This document shows, in pieces, positions 15,984-24,877 of a stretch of DNA of 58,488 nucleotides. Origin of the DNA: JACRAO01 sp964490895. Lineage in GTDB: Bacteria > Bdellovibrionota > UBA1018. The position numbers and the translations under genes are program-made. The notes under the pieces are model-generated. The model made no database searches. It saw nothing but the letters and a program-made list of their open reading frames with translations, and had not been told where the DNA came from. Position 1 is the stretch's first letter. Each line of letters opens with the position of its first letter. The stretch covers positions 1 through 58,488 of the forward strand of contig CAZBEI010000111.1 of NCBI GenBank assembly GCA_964490895.1. The letters run 5' to 3'.

Positions 15984-16772
15984 CTAAAAATCCACGTACC
16001 AAACACGCTCCAACCAAAGTCCTCTCCCTGGCGCAGTAGGTCCAACAAGGGAGCGTTTCTTTGAATCCAGGATCTTTTCGAATAGATCCGGGGGTCTTCT
16101 TTCTTCGCCAATCTGCAAAAGAGTACCCACAATCCCTCTTACCATTTGCTTTAAAAATCCAGAACCTACAACCCTGACTTGCACTAATCCAAACTGAGAA
16201 TCTACACAAAGCGGAAATGAAATAGGAACCCATTTGACGTCAGCTTCTAAAATTTCTCTCACCGTACTGCCTGGCTTAGAACCGGAAGCTTGAAGAGCTT
16301 TAAAATCATGCTTTCCACATAGGATTTGAAGGGCTTGGTGCATTCTTTTTATATTTAATTTTTTTCGAATCCACCAACTATAGGGTTCAAGGTGTGGGAG
16401 CGCACAGGGCCCTTGTTGAAAGTAGTAGCTGTATTGTTTTTTTAGAGCATTTTTTTGAGAATGAAAGTTCGCTGCCATTTTTTTGATTTCTAAAATCTGA
16501 ATGTCTTTTGGAAGAAGCGCGTTGAGGCCCTTTTGCAAAATATCTAAATCCCATTCCTTTTTTTTAAAAGTAAAATGCACCACTTGCCCAGTCGCATGCA
16601 CTCCGGCATCTGTTCTACCGCTGGCGACAAAAGAACCTTCTTCTTGAGTCATTTGTATGATTGTCTTTTCTAGGATTTCTTGAATGCTCATGTGCTCGGA
16701 ATCCGGCTTTTGCCGCTGCCAACCGCAATAGTTGGTACCCAAGTAGGAGAGCCTAAAAGCGTATCTCTGCAT
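15984..16772 (-). CDS. truA: tRNA pseudouridine(38-40) synthase
   Basis: 262 residues from the ATG at 16772, chosen because the protein then begins MQRYAFRLSYLGTNYCGWQ as in other TruA proteins and starts 4 bases after the preceding stop; a longer frame to 16820 is unlikely. The catalytic aspartate lies in GRTDAGVHA (near residue 57). It modifies the anticodon arm of many tRNAs. Its place behind an outer-membrane protein gene is unusual, but they probably share a transcript. Confidence 0.92.
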   Translation of the reverse strand: MQRYAFRLSYLGTNYCGWQRQKPDSEHMSIQEILEKTIIQMTQEEGSFVASGRTDAGVHATGQVVHFTFKKKEWDLDILQKGLNALLPKDIQILEIKKMAANFHSQKNALKKQYSYYFQQGPCALPHLEPYSWWIRKKLNIKRMHQALQILCGKHDFKALQASGSKPGSTVREILEADVKWVPISFPLCVDSQFGLVQVRVVGSGFLKQMVRGIVGTLLQIGEERRPPDLFEKILDSKKRSLVGPTAPGRGLWLERVWYVDF

Positions 16773-16776
16773 AGAG

Positions 16777-17751
16777 TTAATACTCGTAAGTAAGTCCCAG
16801 GCTATACGTATTGACAGCAAATTTTACGGGGCTTGCAAACGAACTCACTCGAGTGAAATCGAAAGTCAGGTAAGAGTGTTTGACCCCAGCTTCTTCGTAG
16901 AGATCCCAATCTAAACTTGAAGAGAACCAATCGAGTAAAAGATTAATGCCCCCACTCATGTAAACGGCCTTAGAGAAACCCCGTTTATTTTTTCGATCGT
17001 CACTTCGAGATTCCACAAACCCAATGACAGCCCCCTCTACTTGGATATAGGGCCGCAGGATCCTCATCAAATTAAACCGATAATTGAATCCAGCAGCCAA
17101 TGGAAAAATAAAAAACCTAAACCGTGTTTGAGATTCTGCACCAAAGCTTTGGCCTGTTTTATTATTGACTAAAGGTATTTTAAAAATACCGTTTCCTTCG
17201 TTAAAGCTCAGGCCTGTCGAAAAAACAAGGCCGATATTTCCAAACCACTCGCTATGAAAAGGTTGATACTCATAGGAAAAATTGAGATCGGGGGTCCATT
17301 TATTTCCATAGATCTCATTAAAAATCCTGGGGCTAGAATCTGCTGTAATGTTTCTCTGAGCAGAAACTCCAAGTTTAACCGCAATAGCTGCTCTAATTTC
17401 CTGTGGTTTTTTGAATTTTAACTCGGAGTGACCTGATTGTATGTCTGCGATCACACTCCTGGTTTCTAGAGGAGGGAGTTTTAGTTTCTCGCTCTCGATA
17501 AAAGACTTTTCTTCTTTTGATTTTTCTAACTCTTGTTTCATTTTTTGGGTATAGCCTTCGCTAGAAGAGTTTTCGCCAAGTTTTATTTTAATTTCTTTTG
17601 TGTAGTTTTCAGAGGGAGGAGACTCGTCTCTTGCTTCGGAAATTTTCTTTTTAACCTCATCGATATAAGGCTGAGGAGAAGTCCCCTCGGCCCAACTCGG
17701 AAAAGCATAAAACAGCAAAATCAAATATAATTTACTATTTTTTAGTTTCAT
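16777..17751 (-). CDS. Outer-membrane beta-barrel protein with N-terminal helical repeats
   Basis: 324 residues. A signal peptide (cut near residue 21, SWA-EGT) is followed by three or four degenerate repeats (about 28-92) with the pattern Tyr/Phe-Thr/Ile-x-Glu-x-Lys-x-Lys-Leu: PYIDEVKKKI, NYTKEIKIKL, GYTQKMKQEL, SFIESEKLKL. Residues about 115-324 alternate amphipathic strands (RAAIAVKLGVSAQ, LNFSYEYQPF, FIFPLAAGFNYRF) and end in LGLTYEY, a terminal aromatic typical of barrels. The repeats may bind peptidoglycan or a partner; this is inference. It overlaps the CFI-box gene upstream by 17 nt, so the two are likely partners. Confidence 0.72.
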   Translation of the reverse strand: MKLKNSKLYLILLFYAFPSWAEGTSPQPYIDEVKKKISEARDESPPSENYTKEIKIKLGENSSSEGYTQKMKQELEKSKEEKSFIESEKLKLPPLETRSVIADIQSGHSELKFKKPQEIRAAIAVKLGVSAQRNITADSSPRIFNEIYGNKWTPDLNFSYEYQPFHSEWFGNIGLVFSTGLSFNEGNGIFKIPLVNNKTGQSFGAESQTRFRFFIFPLAAGFNYRFNLMRILRPYIQVEGAVIGFVESRSDDRKNKRGFSKAVYMSGGINLLLDWFSSSLDWDLYEEAGVKHSYLTFDFTRVSSFASPVKFAVNTYSLGLTYEY

Positions 17752-19171
17752 AACAAGTAGGAGAAGGATTCCTTTTTTTAAATAAAGTCAGCAAAAGTCC
17801 TATTTCTAGCAATAAGAGCGTGAGTAAAACTACTGGATTTAAAATCATCCAAGCTAAAAGCTCAAGGGGTGCCAGTAAGAGTAAAACAGGGTAGCGAAAA
17901 TCAGGGTGCTCGACGAGCCAAGTGGCCGCCTTTGGTGAATACTGATAATATTTTTTTACAAAAAATATTCCCCAATCAGTTTGGAGTAAAAATGCATCTC
18001 TAAAATTTTGAAGTAAGTAAATCGGAAAGCTTTCAGCTGTTCTAAAAGCTGCCGTAGCAATAAAACAATTGCTTTTATTTAGAAAACCTTGAACCTCTGT
18101 CGTTCTAACATCCGTGATACTACAAAGAGTACCTGGTGGAACTGGGGGTACACTCAAAAAACTGGACAAAACTCCTGCCGAATCTCTCACCGTAAAAGCT
18201 AACGTATATTTATGAGCATCCCCTGTACTGTCAGAGTTATTAAATCCACTCACATTTTGCTGGCCAGAACCAATACTCAGTCGTGTAACGATGTCATTGC
18301 CCGTTGAAAAATCTACCGTTGTGGCAGTTGGCGCCGCACCTTCTTTTCCCGCAACCACAAGCGTATCAACTGGAGCGTTCCCCGCAGTGGGTGTTGTAGC
18401 AAAAAGGCCTGCATTGAGTACAATTTGACTATCACCTGGAAAATAAACATCTGTTAGCGAAGGACAAACAAAGGGAGAAGCAGCAGCCTGAAAGCTTAAA
18501 GTGAGTGTTGTAGATTCGGCTGTACCTTTGATGTCTGGAGAATCTACAGCTGTTGGCTCTCCCACATTAAAAGTGACAGAAAATCGCGTGGGAGTTCCTG
18601 CAACAGGGGGAGAAACAATGGCCTCTGTACACCCCAGTGCAACAGGTCCTTGGTTTTGATTTTTTGTTCCAAAGCAGATATCCAGTGGATAGATCCCCAC
18701 TCGAAGTGTGCTTTTAGCAATGTAGTTTGCTGCAAAAAAATAACCGAAATTACTAAAATTTGTACTCCCTGTGATTTGACCTCTGCAATTGGCCAATCCA
18801 CAGTTGTTCCCGGCAGCCACTGAGATAGGCACTAGAGGTAAAACCGACAGGCTTGTGGTGACTGCTGTTTTAATATTGAGAATGAGATTAGCCGCAGTGA
18901 GGGTATCTGAGGTCACGTCAAATAATAAGATGTTGGGTCTATTGGCGACAGTGGCATCTGGATCTTGTTTCTGTTTCAAATCAAAATCCGTAAAACCCAC
19001 CGCCGTATCCATTGTATTAGTTTTCGCGGCATAAAATACAGTGCCATTGTTAAGAGTGTAAGGACTCACTGGAACGACTTTTAATGTAGCAAAAGCAGGG
19101 AACGATAAAAAAAATATCGAGACCAGAAGATTAAAACTTTTGAACCAATATTTCGCCAATTTGTACGGCAT
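17735..19171 (-). CDS. Secreted CFI-box-CTERM domain protein
   Basis: 478 residues. A signal peptide (cut near residue 28, AFA-TLK) is followed by a long Ser/Thr/Gly-rich extracellular-type region with several cysteines (about 30-365), then CFIATAAF at 369-376, NFRDAFLL, FVKKYYQYSP and two hydrophobic segments (about 427-465) ending in a basic tail. This is the CFI-box-CTERM arrangement, a C-terminal module of surface proteins thought to be sorted or anchored. The start overlaps the end of asd by 41 nt. Function of the body is unknown. It is inserted in a housekeeping run beside an outer-membrane protein gene. Confidence 0.75.
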   Translation of the reverse strand: MPYKLAKYWFKSFNLLVSIFFLSFPAFATLKVVPVSPYTLNNGTVFYAAKTNTMDTAVGFTDFDLKQKQDPDATVANRPNILLFDVTSDTLTAANLILNIKTAVTTSLSVLPLVPISVAAGNNCGLANCRGQITGSTNFSNFGYFFAANYIAKSTLRVGIYPLDICFGTKNQNQGPVALGCTEAIVSPPVAGTPTRFSVTFNVGEPTAVDSPDIKGTAESTTLTLSFQAAASPFVCPSLTDVYFPGDSQIVLNAGLFATTPTAGNAPVDTLVVAGKEGAAPTATTVDFSTGNDIVTRLSIGSGQQNVSGFNNSDSTGDAHKYTLAFTVRDSAGVLSSFLSVPPVPPGTLCSITDVRTTEVQGFLNKSNCFIATAAFRTAESFPIYLLQNFRDAFLLQTDWGIFFVKKYYQYSPKAATWLVEHPDFRYPVLLLLAPLELLAWMILNPVVLLTLLLLEIGLLLTLFKKRNPSPTCYETKK

Positions 19172-20156
19172 TGAGTGCAGCTCCCTTCCTTAGGTTATCA
19201 GACACAATCCAGAGGTTCAAACCATTCTCGATAGAAAAATCACTACGAATTCTTCCAACATAGACTGGGTCTTTTCCAGTAGACTCTGCTCCCGAGGGGT
19301 AGAGGTTGGACTTTGGGTCATCCCTGAGTTCGATTGTGGGCTGAGAAGCGTAGAGTCCTTTGATTTCTTTTATATCAAAGGGTTTCTCGCACTCCACATT
19401 GACTGACTCGGCGTGACAATTAAGGGTGGGAACTCTTACGGTCGTTGTAGTCATTTTGAGTTCTGGAGTGTTTAGAATTTTTCTGGTTTCGTCAATCGTC
19501 TTATGTTCTTCGCTCGTGTAGCCATCTTCTTTGAAGGACCCAATATGAGGAAGACAATTAAAAGCAATAGGATGAGGAAAAATTTTAGGTTCCAACTCTT
19601 TATTCTCTAAAAATGCCTTCGTTTGGGTTTTGAGCTCGTTCATTGCTAGCAAGCCCGCTCCACTGACGCTTTGATAAGTGGAAAGAACAATTCTCTTAAT
19701 TTTATATTTTTGGTGAATGGGATTTAACGCGACCACTAAAGGAGCAACCGTGCAGTTTGGAGCTGAAATAATTCTCGGTGAGATTGGATTTTTCAGCAAA
19801 TACCCATTGACCTCTGGAACAATAAGAGGAGTATCTTTGTCCAAGCGAAAAGCAGCTGAGCTATCTACTACTAAGCAGCCTTCTTGTACGGCTTTTGGCA
19901 CCCAAGCCTTTGAAACAGCATCTGAGGCATCGAAAAAAGCCAAATCAATATTTCTAAAACAACCTGGTTTTAGTGTGTGGCAAAAAAAAGACTGCCCTAA
20001 ATAAAGAATTTTTTTCCCTTCTGATCTTTCTGAGGCAAAGGGGACTATTTCTCCAACAGGAAATTTTCTTTCTGCCAAAATGCTCAGAATAACTTTTCCA
20101 ACCGCCCCAGTTGCGCCCACAACAGCAACCCTGAGCATGGATTTTTTTATGCTCAT
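19131..20156 (-). CDS. asd: Aspartate-semialdehyde dehydrogenase
   Basis: 341 residues. It makes aspartate semialdehyde for diaminopimelate/lysine, threonine and methionine; diaminopimelate feeds peptidoglycan. The NADP-binding GATGAVG is at residues 14-20, the active-site Cys in APNCTVAPL (near 132) and the QSVSGAG stretch near 164. The ATG overlaps the pssA stop (ATGA). Length is normal. Confidence 0.94.
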   Translation of the reverse strand: MSIKKSMLRVAVVGATGAVGKVILSILAERKFPVGEIVPFASERSEGKKILYLGQSFFCHTLKPGCFRNIDLAFFDASDAVSKAWVPKAVQEGCLVVDSSAAFRLDKDTPLIVPEVNGYLLKNPISPRIISAPNCTVAPLVVALNPIHQKYKIKRIVLSTYQSVSGAGLLAMNELKTQTKAFLENKELEPKIFPHPIAFNCLPHIGSFKEDGYTSEEHKTIDETRKILNTPELKMTTTTVRVPTLNCHAESVNVECEKPFDIKEIKGLYASQPTIELRDDPKSNLYPSGAESTGKDPVYVGRIRSDFSIENGLNLWIVSDNLRKGAALNAVQIGEILVQKF

Positions 20157-20902
20157 AAGTGTTTTTCGGGTGTGTGTGGGTTGAGAGATTTCTCTTTCTG
20201 AAATAATATTCGAAACATATTAAGGAACAAACTTACAAAAATATAAACTGCTGCAAAGAGGAAAAGGGTGACCTCAGGTTTTACTGCAATCAAAATCATC
20301 ATTAAAACACCAATGAGCAGGTAACCAAAACTTGCCCGCGAACGCCAGTTGAGTTCTTTGAGAGATGGAAACCTGATTTGGCTGACCATGAGGCTAGAAA
20401 GACCAAGCGCAAAAATAAGCGCAATGGTTTCGTTTGCAAAAGTAGCGCCTTGTAATTCTGCGCTTTGTAAAAATAAAAGATAAGTCGCAATGGTTCCTGC
20501 GGCAGCCGGGGTGGGCAGGCCCTGGAAGTAGTTTTTAGGGATAATGGCAGTATTGATATTAAAGCGGGCCAGTCTAAGAGCAGCACAGGCGAGAAATAAA
20601 AATGAAGCTAAAATCCCCAATCTGCCATACGGCTCCAGTTCCCACCGATAAAGCAAAACCGCAGGAGCCATCCCAAAAGAAATCAAATCAGAAAGGCTGT
20701 CATATTCAATCCCAAAAAGACTTGTGGCCTTTGCAAGCCTGGCCACTCGGCCATCGAGCATGTCAAACACAGCAGCAGCAACAATGGCCCAAGCTGCAGC
20801 GGTAAAATTGAGTTGGATAGAAGCAATGACGGAGTAAAAGCCACAAAACATATTGGCTGTGGTTACAAAGTTGGGGATAATGTAGATTTTTCTTATGGCC
20901 AT
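20153..20902 (-). CDS. pssA: CDP-diacylglycerol-serine O-phosphatidyltransferase
   Basis: 249 residues with about seven membrane segments. It makes phosphatidylserine from CDP-diacylglycerol and serine. The CDP-alcohol phosphotransferase motif (D-G-x2-A-R-x8-G-x3-D-x3-D) is intact at about residues 49-71 (DGRVARLAKATSLFGIEYDS). It lies 28 bases after psd; with cdsA a few genes upstream, the whole phosphatidylethanolamine branch is encoded in this run. Confidence 0.92.
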   Translation of the reverse strand: MAIRKIYIIPNFVTTANMFCGFYSVIASIQLNFTAAAWAIVAAAVFDMLDGRVARLAKATSLFGIEYDSLSDLISFGMAPAVLLYRWELEPYGRLGILASFLFLACAALRLARFNINTAIIPKNYFQGLPTPAAAGTIATYLLFLQSAELQGATFANETIALIFALGLSSLMVSQIRFPSLKELNWRSRASFGYLLIGVLMMILIAVKPEVTLFLFAAVYIFVSLFLNMFRILFQKEKSLNPHTPEKHL

Positions 20903-20930
20903 AGTGAAAAACTTTACTCTATGTGCACCA

Positions 20931-21623
20931 TTAAGGCAACGTCCCGATTTGAGTGTGACCGGCGAGGATTTTGTCTCCTGATTTTACTAAAATCCGGGAC
21001 CCCTCGGGTAGAAAAAGCTCCATTCTTGAGCCAAAACGGATCATTCCATAGCGCTCGCCAACATGCAACTTCTGTCCTGGTTTGACATGACAGACAATTC
21101 TGCGTGCAATAAAACCAGCAATCTGTAAAAATGCGACTCTCTGTTTTTTTTCTGTCTGGATACTGACCCAATTTCTTTCGTTTTCTGTGGATGCTTTGTC
21201 TAAGTTGGCGGCAAAAAATTTTCCGGGTACATAGTCCACTTTTTCTACCGTGCCTGAGACTGGTGCGCGATTGACATGGACATTGAGGGGAGACATAAAA
21301 ATACTTATTTTCTGGGCGGATGCGCCATAGCGGGAGTCCGTCACCTTTTCTACTTTAAGCACTGTTCCATCGGCAGCACTGATCACAGCGTTTGGATCTT
21401 GCGTTTCTGGAGTGCGCTCGGGGTCTCTAAAAAACCAAAGAGAAAATAAAATGAGCGCAAAACTAATGGCACTCAAAAGGGCTGAGGTCATCTTCAAAAG
21501 AGAATCGGGCTCAAGCAAAAAAGCACTTCCCAAAAAAAGGAGCCAAGTTAAAAAAAATGTTCCAATGATGGGCCAACCTTCGAGAGCAATCAGGGGACAG
21601 ATTGATTTTAAGAAATGCGACAT
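20931..21623 (-). CDS. psd: Phosphatidylserine decarboxylase, short (PSD-A) type
   Basis: 230 residues from the ATG at 21623 (AAAGGA upstream); a longer frame to 21728 runs inside tsaB and is unlikely. Two membrane segments near the N-terminus precede the catalytic part. The autocleavage site that creates the pyruvoyl group is the Gly-Ser in MIRFGSRMELFLP (near residue 187). It converts phosphatidylserine to phosphatidylethanolamine. It overlaps tsaB by 16 nt. Confidence 0.9.
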   Translation of the reverse strand: MSHFLKSICPLIALEGWPIIGTFFLTWLLFLGSAFLLEPDSLLKMTSALLSAISFALILFSLWFFRDPERTPETQDPNAVISAADGTVLKVEKVTDSRYGASAQKISIFMSPLNVHVNRAPVSGTVEKVDYVPGKFFAANLDKASTENERNWVSIQTEKKQRVAFLQIAGFIARRIVCHVKPGQKLHVGERYGMIRFGSRMELFLPEGSRILVKSGDKILAGHTQIGTLP

Positions 21624-22396
21624 AGAGTTTGTTTTTCCTTTAACTTGAGTTCTGCACTTGAGGCACGCAAATAGCGAGGGAAAAGAGTTAACGCATTTTG
21701 AATCTTGCCTCCCTTGTAGGCCTCCCAAACCAATGCACCCAAATACCTTCCCTGAATATTCTGAAAATAATCCCTATAAAGTGAAGGAAACTTAATCTCG
21801 AGGGAGGAGGGTAACTCTTTCCAAAAATCTAAATAGCGCTTTCTGCCTTCACCCACCGCAAGCCACTTTCTTTTTTTGCTTAATTTTTTCTTTATAGCTT
21901 TTATTAAGTCAGAAGGAGATAAAACTTGTTCTGAGATAGGGACATCACTTAAAATCTCAGCAGGTTTTCCATACAGTGCAAAAAGTTCTCCCTTGCATGC
22001 ATCAGAGCTAGCTATTAAAACCGCGTCTTGTTTTAATGTTTGAAGCCAAAGAGCCACTGGGCGAGCAAGCGCAGACAGACTAGAAACACCGACAAGAGGC
22101 TTATTGAGAGAGTGAGCTAATGTCCTAGCCGTAGTGATCCCAATTCTAAGTCCTGTAAAACTCCCGGGGCCCACTCCCACCCCAAAAAAATCAAGCTCTT
22201 CGAGTGCAAGGCGAGACGCTTTCAAAATCCCATCAATGGCCCAGAGGAGTCGCTCCGAATGCGTCGAAGTTTCTACATTTACAATCCATTCGGCTAGGAG
22301 GGTGAGCGTACCCGCAGCAGTGTCTGCCTCGAACGTCGCAAGCGCTGCAGTTTTAGAGGACGTATCCCAAACTAAAAACTTTATGCTCGCCATCAT
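21608..22396 (-). CDS. tsaB: tRNA t6A biosynthesis protein TsaB
   Basis: 262 residues. The inactive Kae1-like partner needed with TsaC, TsaD and TsaE for t6A at position 37 of ANN-decoding tRNAs. The signature GPGSFTGLRIGITTARTLA (near residue 74) and N-terminal FLVWDTSSKTAALA are clear. It follows rseP by 2 bases. The C-terminal half is less conserved, as usual. Confidence 0.9.
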   Translation of the reverse strand: MMASIKFLVWDTSSKTAALATFEADTAAGTLTLLAEWIVNVETSTHSERLLWAIDGILKASRLALEELDFFGVGVGPGSFTGLRIGITTARTLAHSLNKPLVGVSSLSALARPVALWLQTLKQDAVLIASSDACKGELFALYGKPAEILSDVPISEQVLSPSDLIKAIKKKLSKKRKWLAVGEGRKRYLDFWKELPSSLEIKFPSLYRDYFQNIQGRYLGALVWEAYKGGKIQNALTLFPRYLRASSAELKLKEKQTLCRIS

Positions 22397-22398
22397 AC

Positions 22399-24036
22399 TT
22401 AATCAAAAAAAGGAAGCCGGGCCAGATCATTGCGGATGACAACTACCATCAGGAGTAAAATAAGAGATAGTCCCACCTGCTGAATGATTTCTGTCTGGCG
22501 AATCGAGAGGGGTCGACCGCGAACGGCCTCAATTCCAAGTAAGAGTAAGTGTCCCCCATCTAAAACTGGAATAGGGAGCACATTCAATATCCCAAGTCCT
22601 ACCGACAAAATAGCCATGGTTGTTAAGAAAGCAATCAGTCCTCGCGCTAAAGACTCTCCTGCGATTTTTCCAATCAGGATGGGTCCCCCCAAGGTCGTAA
22701 CCGAAACATCTCCAGTTATCATTTTTCGAATGGATACGATATTTCTCCATGAAAAAACAACCGTTCTCTCGGTGGCTTTATAGAGAAGCATAAAAGGATT
22801 GAGCACTCGTTCCGTGATCGTGGAGGGTTCTGCCCAAAAAAGCATCGGCATCACTCCAATGGTGTATTGAGTGGTCTTTCTAAGCAGTACATCTCTCGCA
22901 TTTGTAGCCGTAGGGGTTATCGCGGCTGACTTCAATTGCCCAGCGTGTTCCCATTCTACAATGACTTTTCCATCTTTTTCGCCTGACCGCTGGACTGCAT
23001 TTTTTAAATCAAAAAAACTATAGACCTCATTTTCCCCTACTTTAAGAAGGTGATCTCCTGCCAAAATACCCGTTTGCTCTGCTGGGGATTTAGGAATCGT
23101 TTTTTCGACAAAAAGTTCGGAAGAATAAAGCCCCAAATCTTTTTCAATTCCAAGCGAAACAAGAGATTTTTTTAAACTTATTTCTTTGGATGCCCCATTT
23201 GGAGTCCCACCTTTTTGAGGTTGAATTTTTAATACAAATTGAGCCCCTGAGTTGATTTTTTGATAAGTGTCTTCGACTTCTTCCCAGGTCAAAACAGGGG
23301 TGCCTGCAACCAAAATTATTTTGTCTCCAGTTTTGATCCCAGCCATTGCTGCTAAGGAGTGGGGATTTGAGATTCCAGCTTGCGTAGCACGCGCAGAAGG
23401 AAGCATGCCCTGGATTTCGCCTACATCGGTGGCCTCACCATACACACTAAAGCCCTTTTGAGGGGCGGGAGTTACTAAAAGATTGAGGTAGAGCTCTTTT
23501 CTTTTTATTTTTAAATCGAGCGGTTTATTGGGACTCTCATTCACCGCTAATAAAATATCTTCGTACTTTTTAACGCTATGTCCATTGATTTCTACTATCC
23601 GGTCCCCACTTTTAAAACCCACCTTTTCGGCATAAGAGTTTTTGACAACTCGCCCTACCACACTTGCAATTTGGGGTTCTCCCAAAACGAGGATTGCCAT
23701 AAAAACAAGAATCGCAAATAAAAAATTAAAGAGAGGTCCACCAAAGAAAATAAAAAATCTCTTCCAGGGGACTTGTCTACCCAGAGCACGCTTTTGGTCT
23801 TCTATGGAGAGCTCTACAGTGGGATCTTCGCCTAAGAGTTTGACATACCCTCCCAGTGGAATAACAGAGACTCTCCACTCAGTTTCACCCCATTTTTTCT
23901 TGAATAGACTGGGGCCAAAACCAATCGAAAAAACTTCTGCTTTGACATTAAAGATTTTGGCGAACAAAAAATGCCCAAACTCATGCACAATGACCAAGGG
24001 ACATAAAATCGCTAAAAAACCTAAAAGGGATAACAT
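22399..24036 (-). CDS. rseP: RseP-type site-2 zinc metalloprotease with three PDZ domains
   Basis: 545 residues. An inner-membrane protease that cleaves within the membrane, in E. coli acting on RseA to release sigma-E and on signal-peptide remnants. HEFGH is at residues 18-22 and the second metal motif is LDGGH near residue 490. Between them are three PDZ-like segments (about 120-190, 205-275 and 310-375) where E. coli RseP has two, which explains the extra length. It lies 10 bases downstream of cdsA in the conserved uppS-cdsA-rseP order. Confidence 0.92.
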   Translation of the reverse strand: MLSLLGFLAILCPLVIVHEFGHFLFAKIFNVKAEVFSIGFGPSLFKKKWGETEWRVSVIPLGGYVKLLGEDPTVELSIEDQKRALGRQVPWKRFFIFFGGPLFNFLFAILVFMAILVLGEPQIASVVGRVVKNSYAEKVGFKSGDRIVEINGHSVKKYEDILLAVNESPNKPLDLKIKRKELYLNLLVTPAPQKGFSVYGEATDVGEIQGMLPSARATQAGISNPHSLAAMAGIKTGDKIILVAGTPVLTWEEVEDTYQKINSGAQFVLKIQPQKGGTPNGASKEISLKKSLVSLGIEKDLGLYSSELFVEKTIPKSPAEQTGILAGDHLLKVGENEVYSFFDLKNAVQRSGEKDGKVIVEWEHAGQLKSAAITPTATNARDVLLRKTTQYTIGVMPMLFWAEPSTITERVLNPFMLLYKATERTVVFSWRNIVSIRKMITGDVSVTTLGGPILIGKIAGESLARGLIAFLTTMAILSVGLGILNVLPIPVLDGGHLLLLGIEAVRGRPLSIRQTEIIQQVGLSLILLLMVVVIRNDLARLPFFD

Positions 24037-24046
24037 AGGGGCTCTC

Positions 24047-24877
24047 CTATCCTAAAAGTCTGATACAAGCATACATCAAAGGTAAACTAAAAACGATACC
24101 ATCAAATCGGTCCAAAAAACCTCCGTGCCCAGGCAAGATATCTCCAGAGTCTTTTTTTTGATAAGCTCTTTTTAAAAAACTTTCGCACAGATCTCCAATT
24201 TGAGCCATGGTGCCAACTCCTAGCGGGATCAAAACCACCGCAACCCAGGCCAAGGAGTGAAAAAACAAGAATTTGAAGAGTAAGGTAAAGAAAAGACCGA
24301 AACCTAAACCTCCCCAGGCACCTTCGACTGTTTTCTTTGGACTAATTTTAAAGTAGAGTCTTTTTTTGCCATACTTTTTCCCTACAAAGTAACTTGCGCT
24401 GTCCATGACCCAGTTGAGGAGAAAGAAAAACATAATCCACTCTCTTCCATTTTTGGAATCTCGGATGAGCACTAAGTAAAGAGGCAAAAATACAAGGTAG
24501 ACACCTCCAAAAAGAGAAAACATGAGTTCCTGAAAATGTATTTTTAAAGCTGTTTCGTCCTCATTCTCGTCAGCCGTAAACAAAAAATAACCAAAGAGCA
24601 CAAAGAAATAAAATAAAAATAAGATGTATTCAATTCTCGGAATCCAAAAATTAGTAAAGCCAATCAGCCATAATAGTCCAAAGAGAAGAATTTTTTTATG
24701 CTTTTTATCCGGAAGTGAAAAAGTAATATCAATAAATTCGTTAAGCATCCCGAGCGAGAGGACAAAGCCTAAAATGGCGGCCCCTATTTTTCCTCCAAAG
24801 AGTAAGACGCTCAAAAGAATCGCACCCCCAATAACGCCGGTGGTCACTCTTTTTTTAAGCTCCGAGGGGTTGCTCAT
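24047..24877 (-). CDS. cdsA: Phosphatidate cytidylyltransferase
   Basis: 276 residues, about eight membrane segments. It makes CDP-diacylglycerol from phosphatidate and CTP, the precursor for pssA. The family signature (S-x-x-K-R-x4-D-x-G-x-x-x-P-x-H-G-G-x-x-D-R) is present near residue 237: SFLKRAYQKKDSGD followed by ILPGHGGFLDRFDG. The start overlaps uppS by 23 nt. Confidence 0.93.
   Translation of the reverse strand: MSNPSELKKRVTTGVIGGAILLSVLLFGGKIGAAILGFVLSLGMLNEFIDITFSLPDKKHKKILLFGLLWLIGFTNFWIPRIEYILFLFYFFVLFGYFLFTADENEDETALKIHFQELMFSLFGGVYLVFLPLYLVLIRDSKNGREWIMFFFLLNWVMDSASYFVGKKYGKKRLYFKISPKKTVEGAWGGLGFGLFFTLLFKFLFFHSLAWVAVVLIPLGVGTMAQIGDLCESFLKRAYQKKDSGDILPGHGGFLDRFDGIVFSLPLMYACIRLLG

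Noticed and set aside
20931..21728. Longer N-terminus for psd starting at 21728
   Set aside because: The extra 35 residues are read from within tsaB, are Cys-rich and lack family resemblance; the ATG at 21623 has a ribosome-binding site.
23642..24055. 137-codon plus-strand frame opposite the rseP 5' end
   Set aside because: Low-complexity Lys/Thr/Pro composition, no ribosome-binding site, and lies wholly against a conserved gene.
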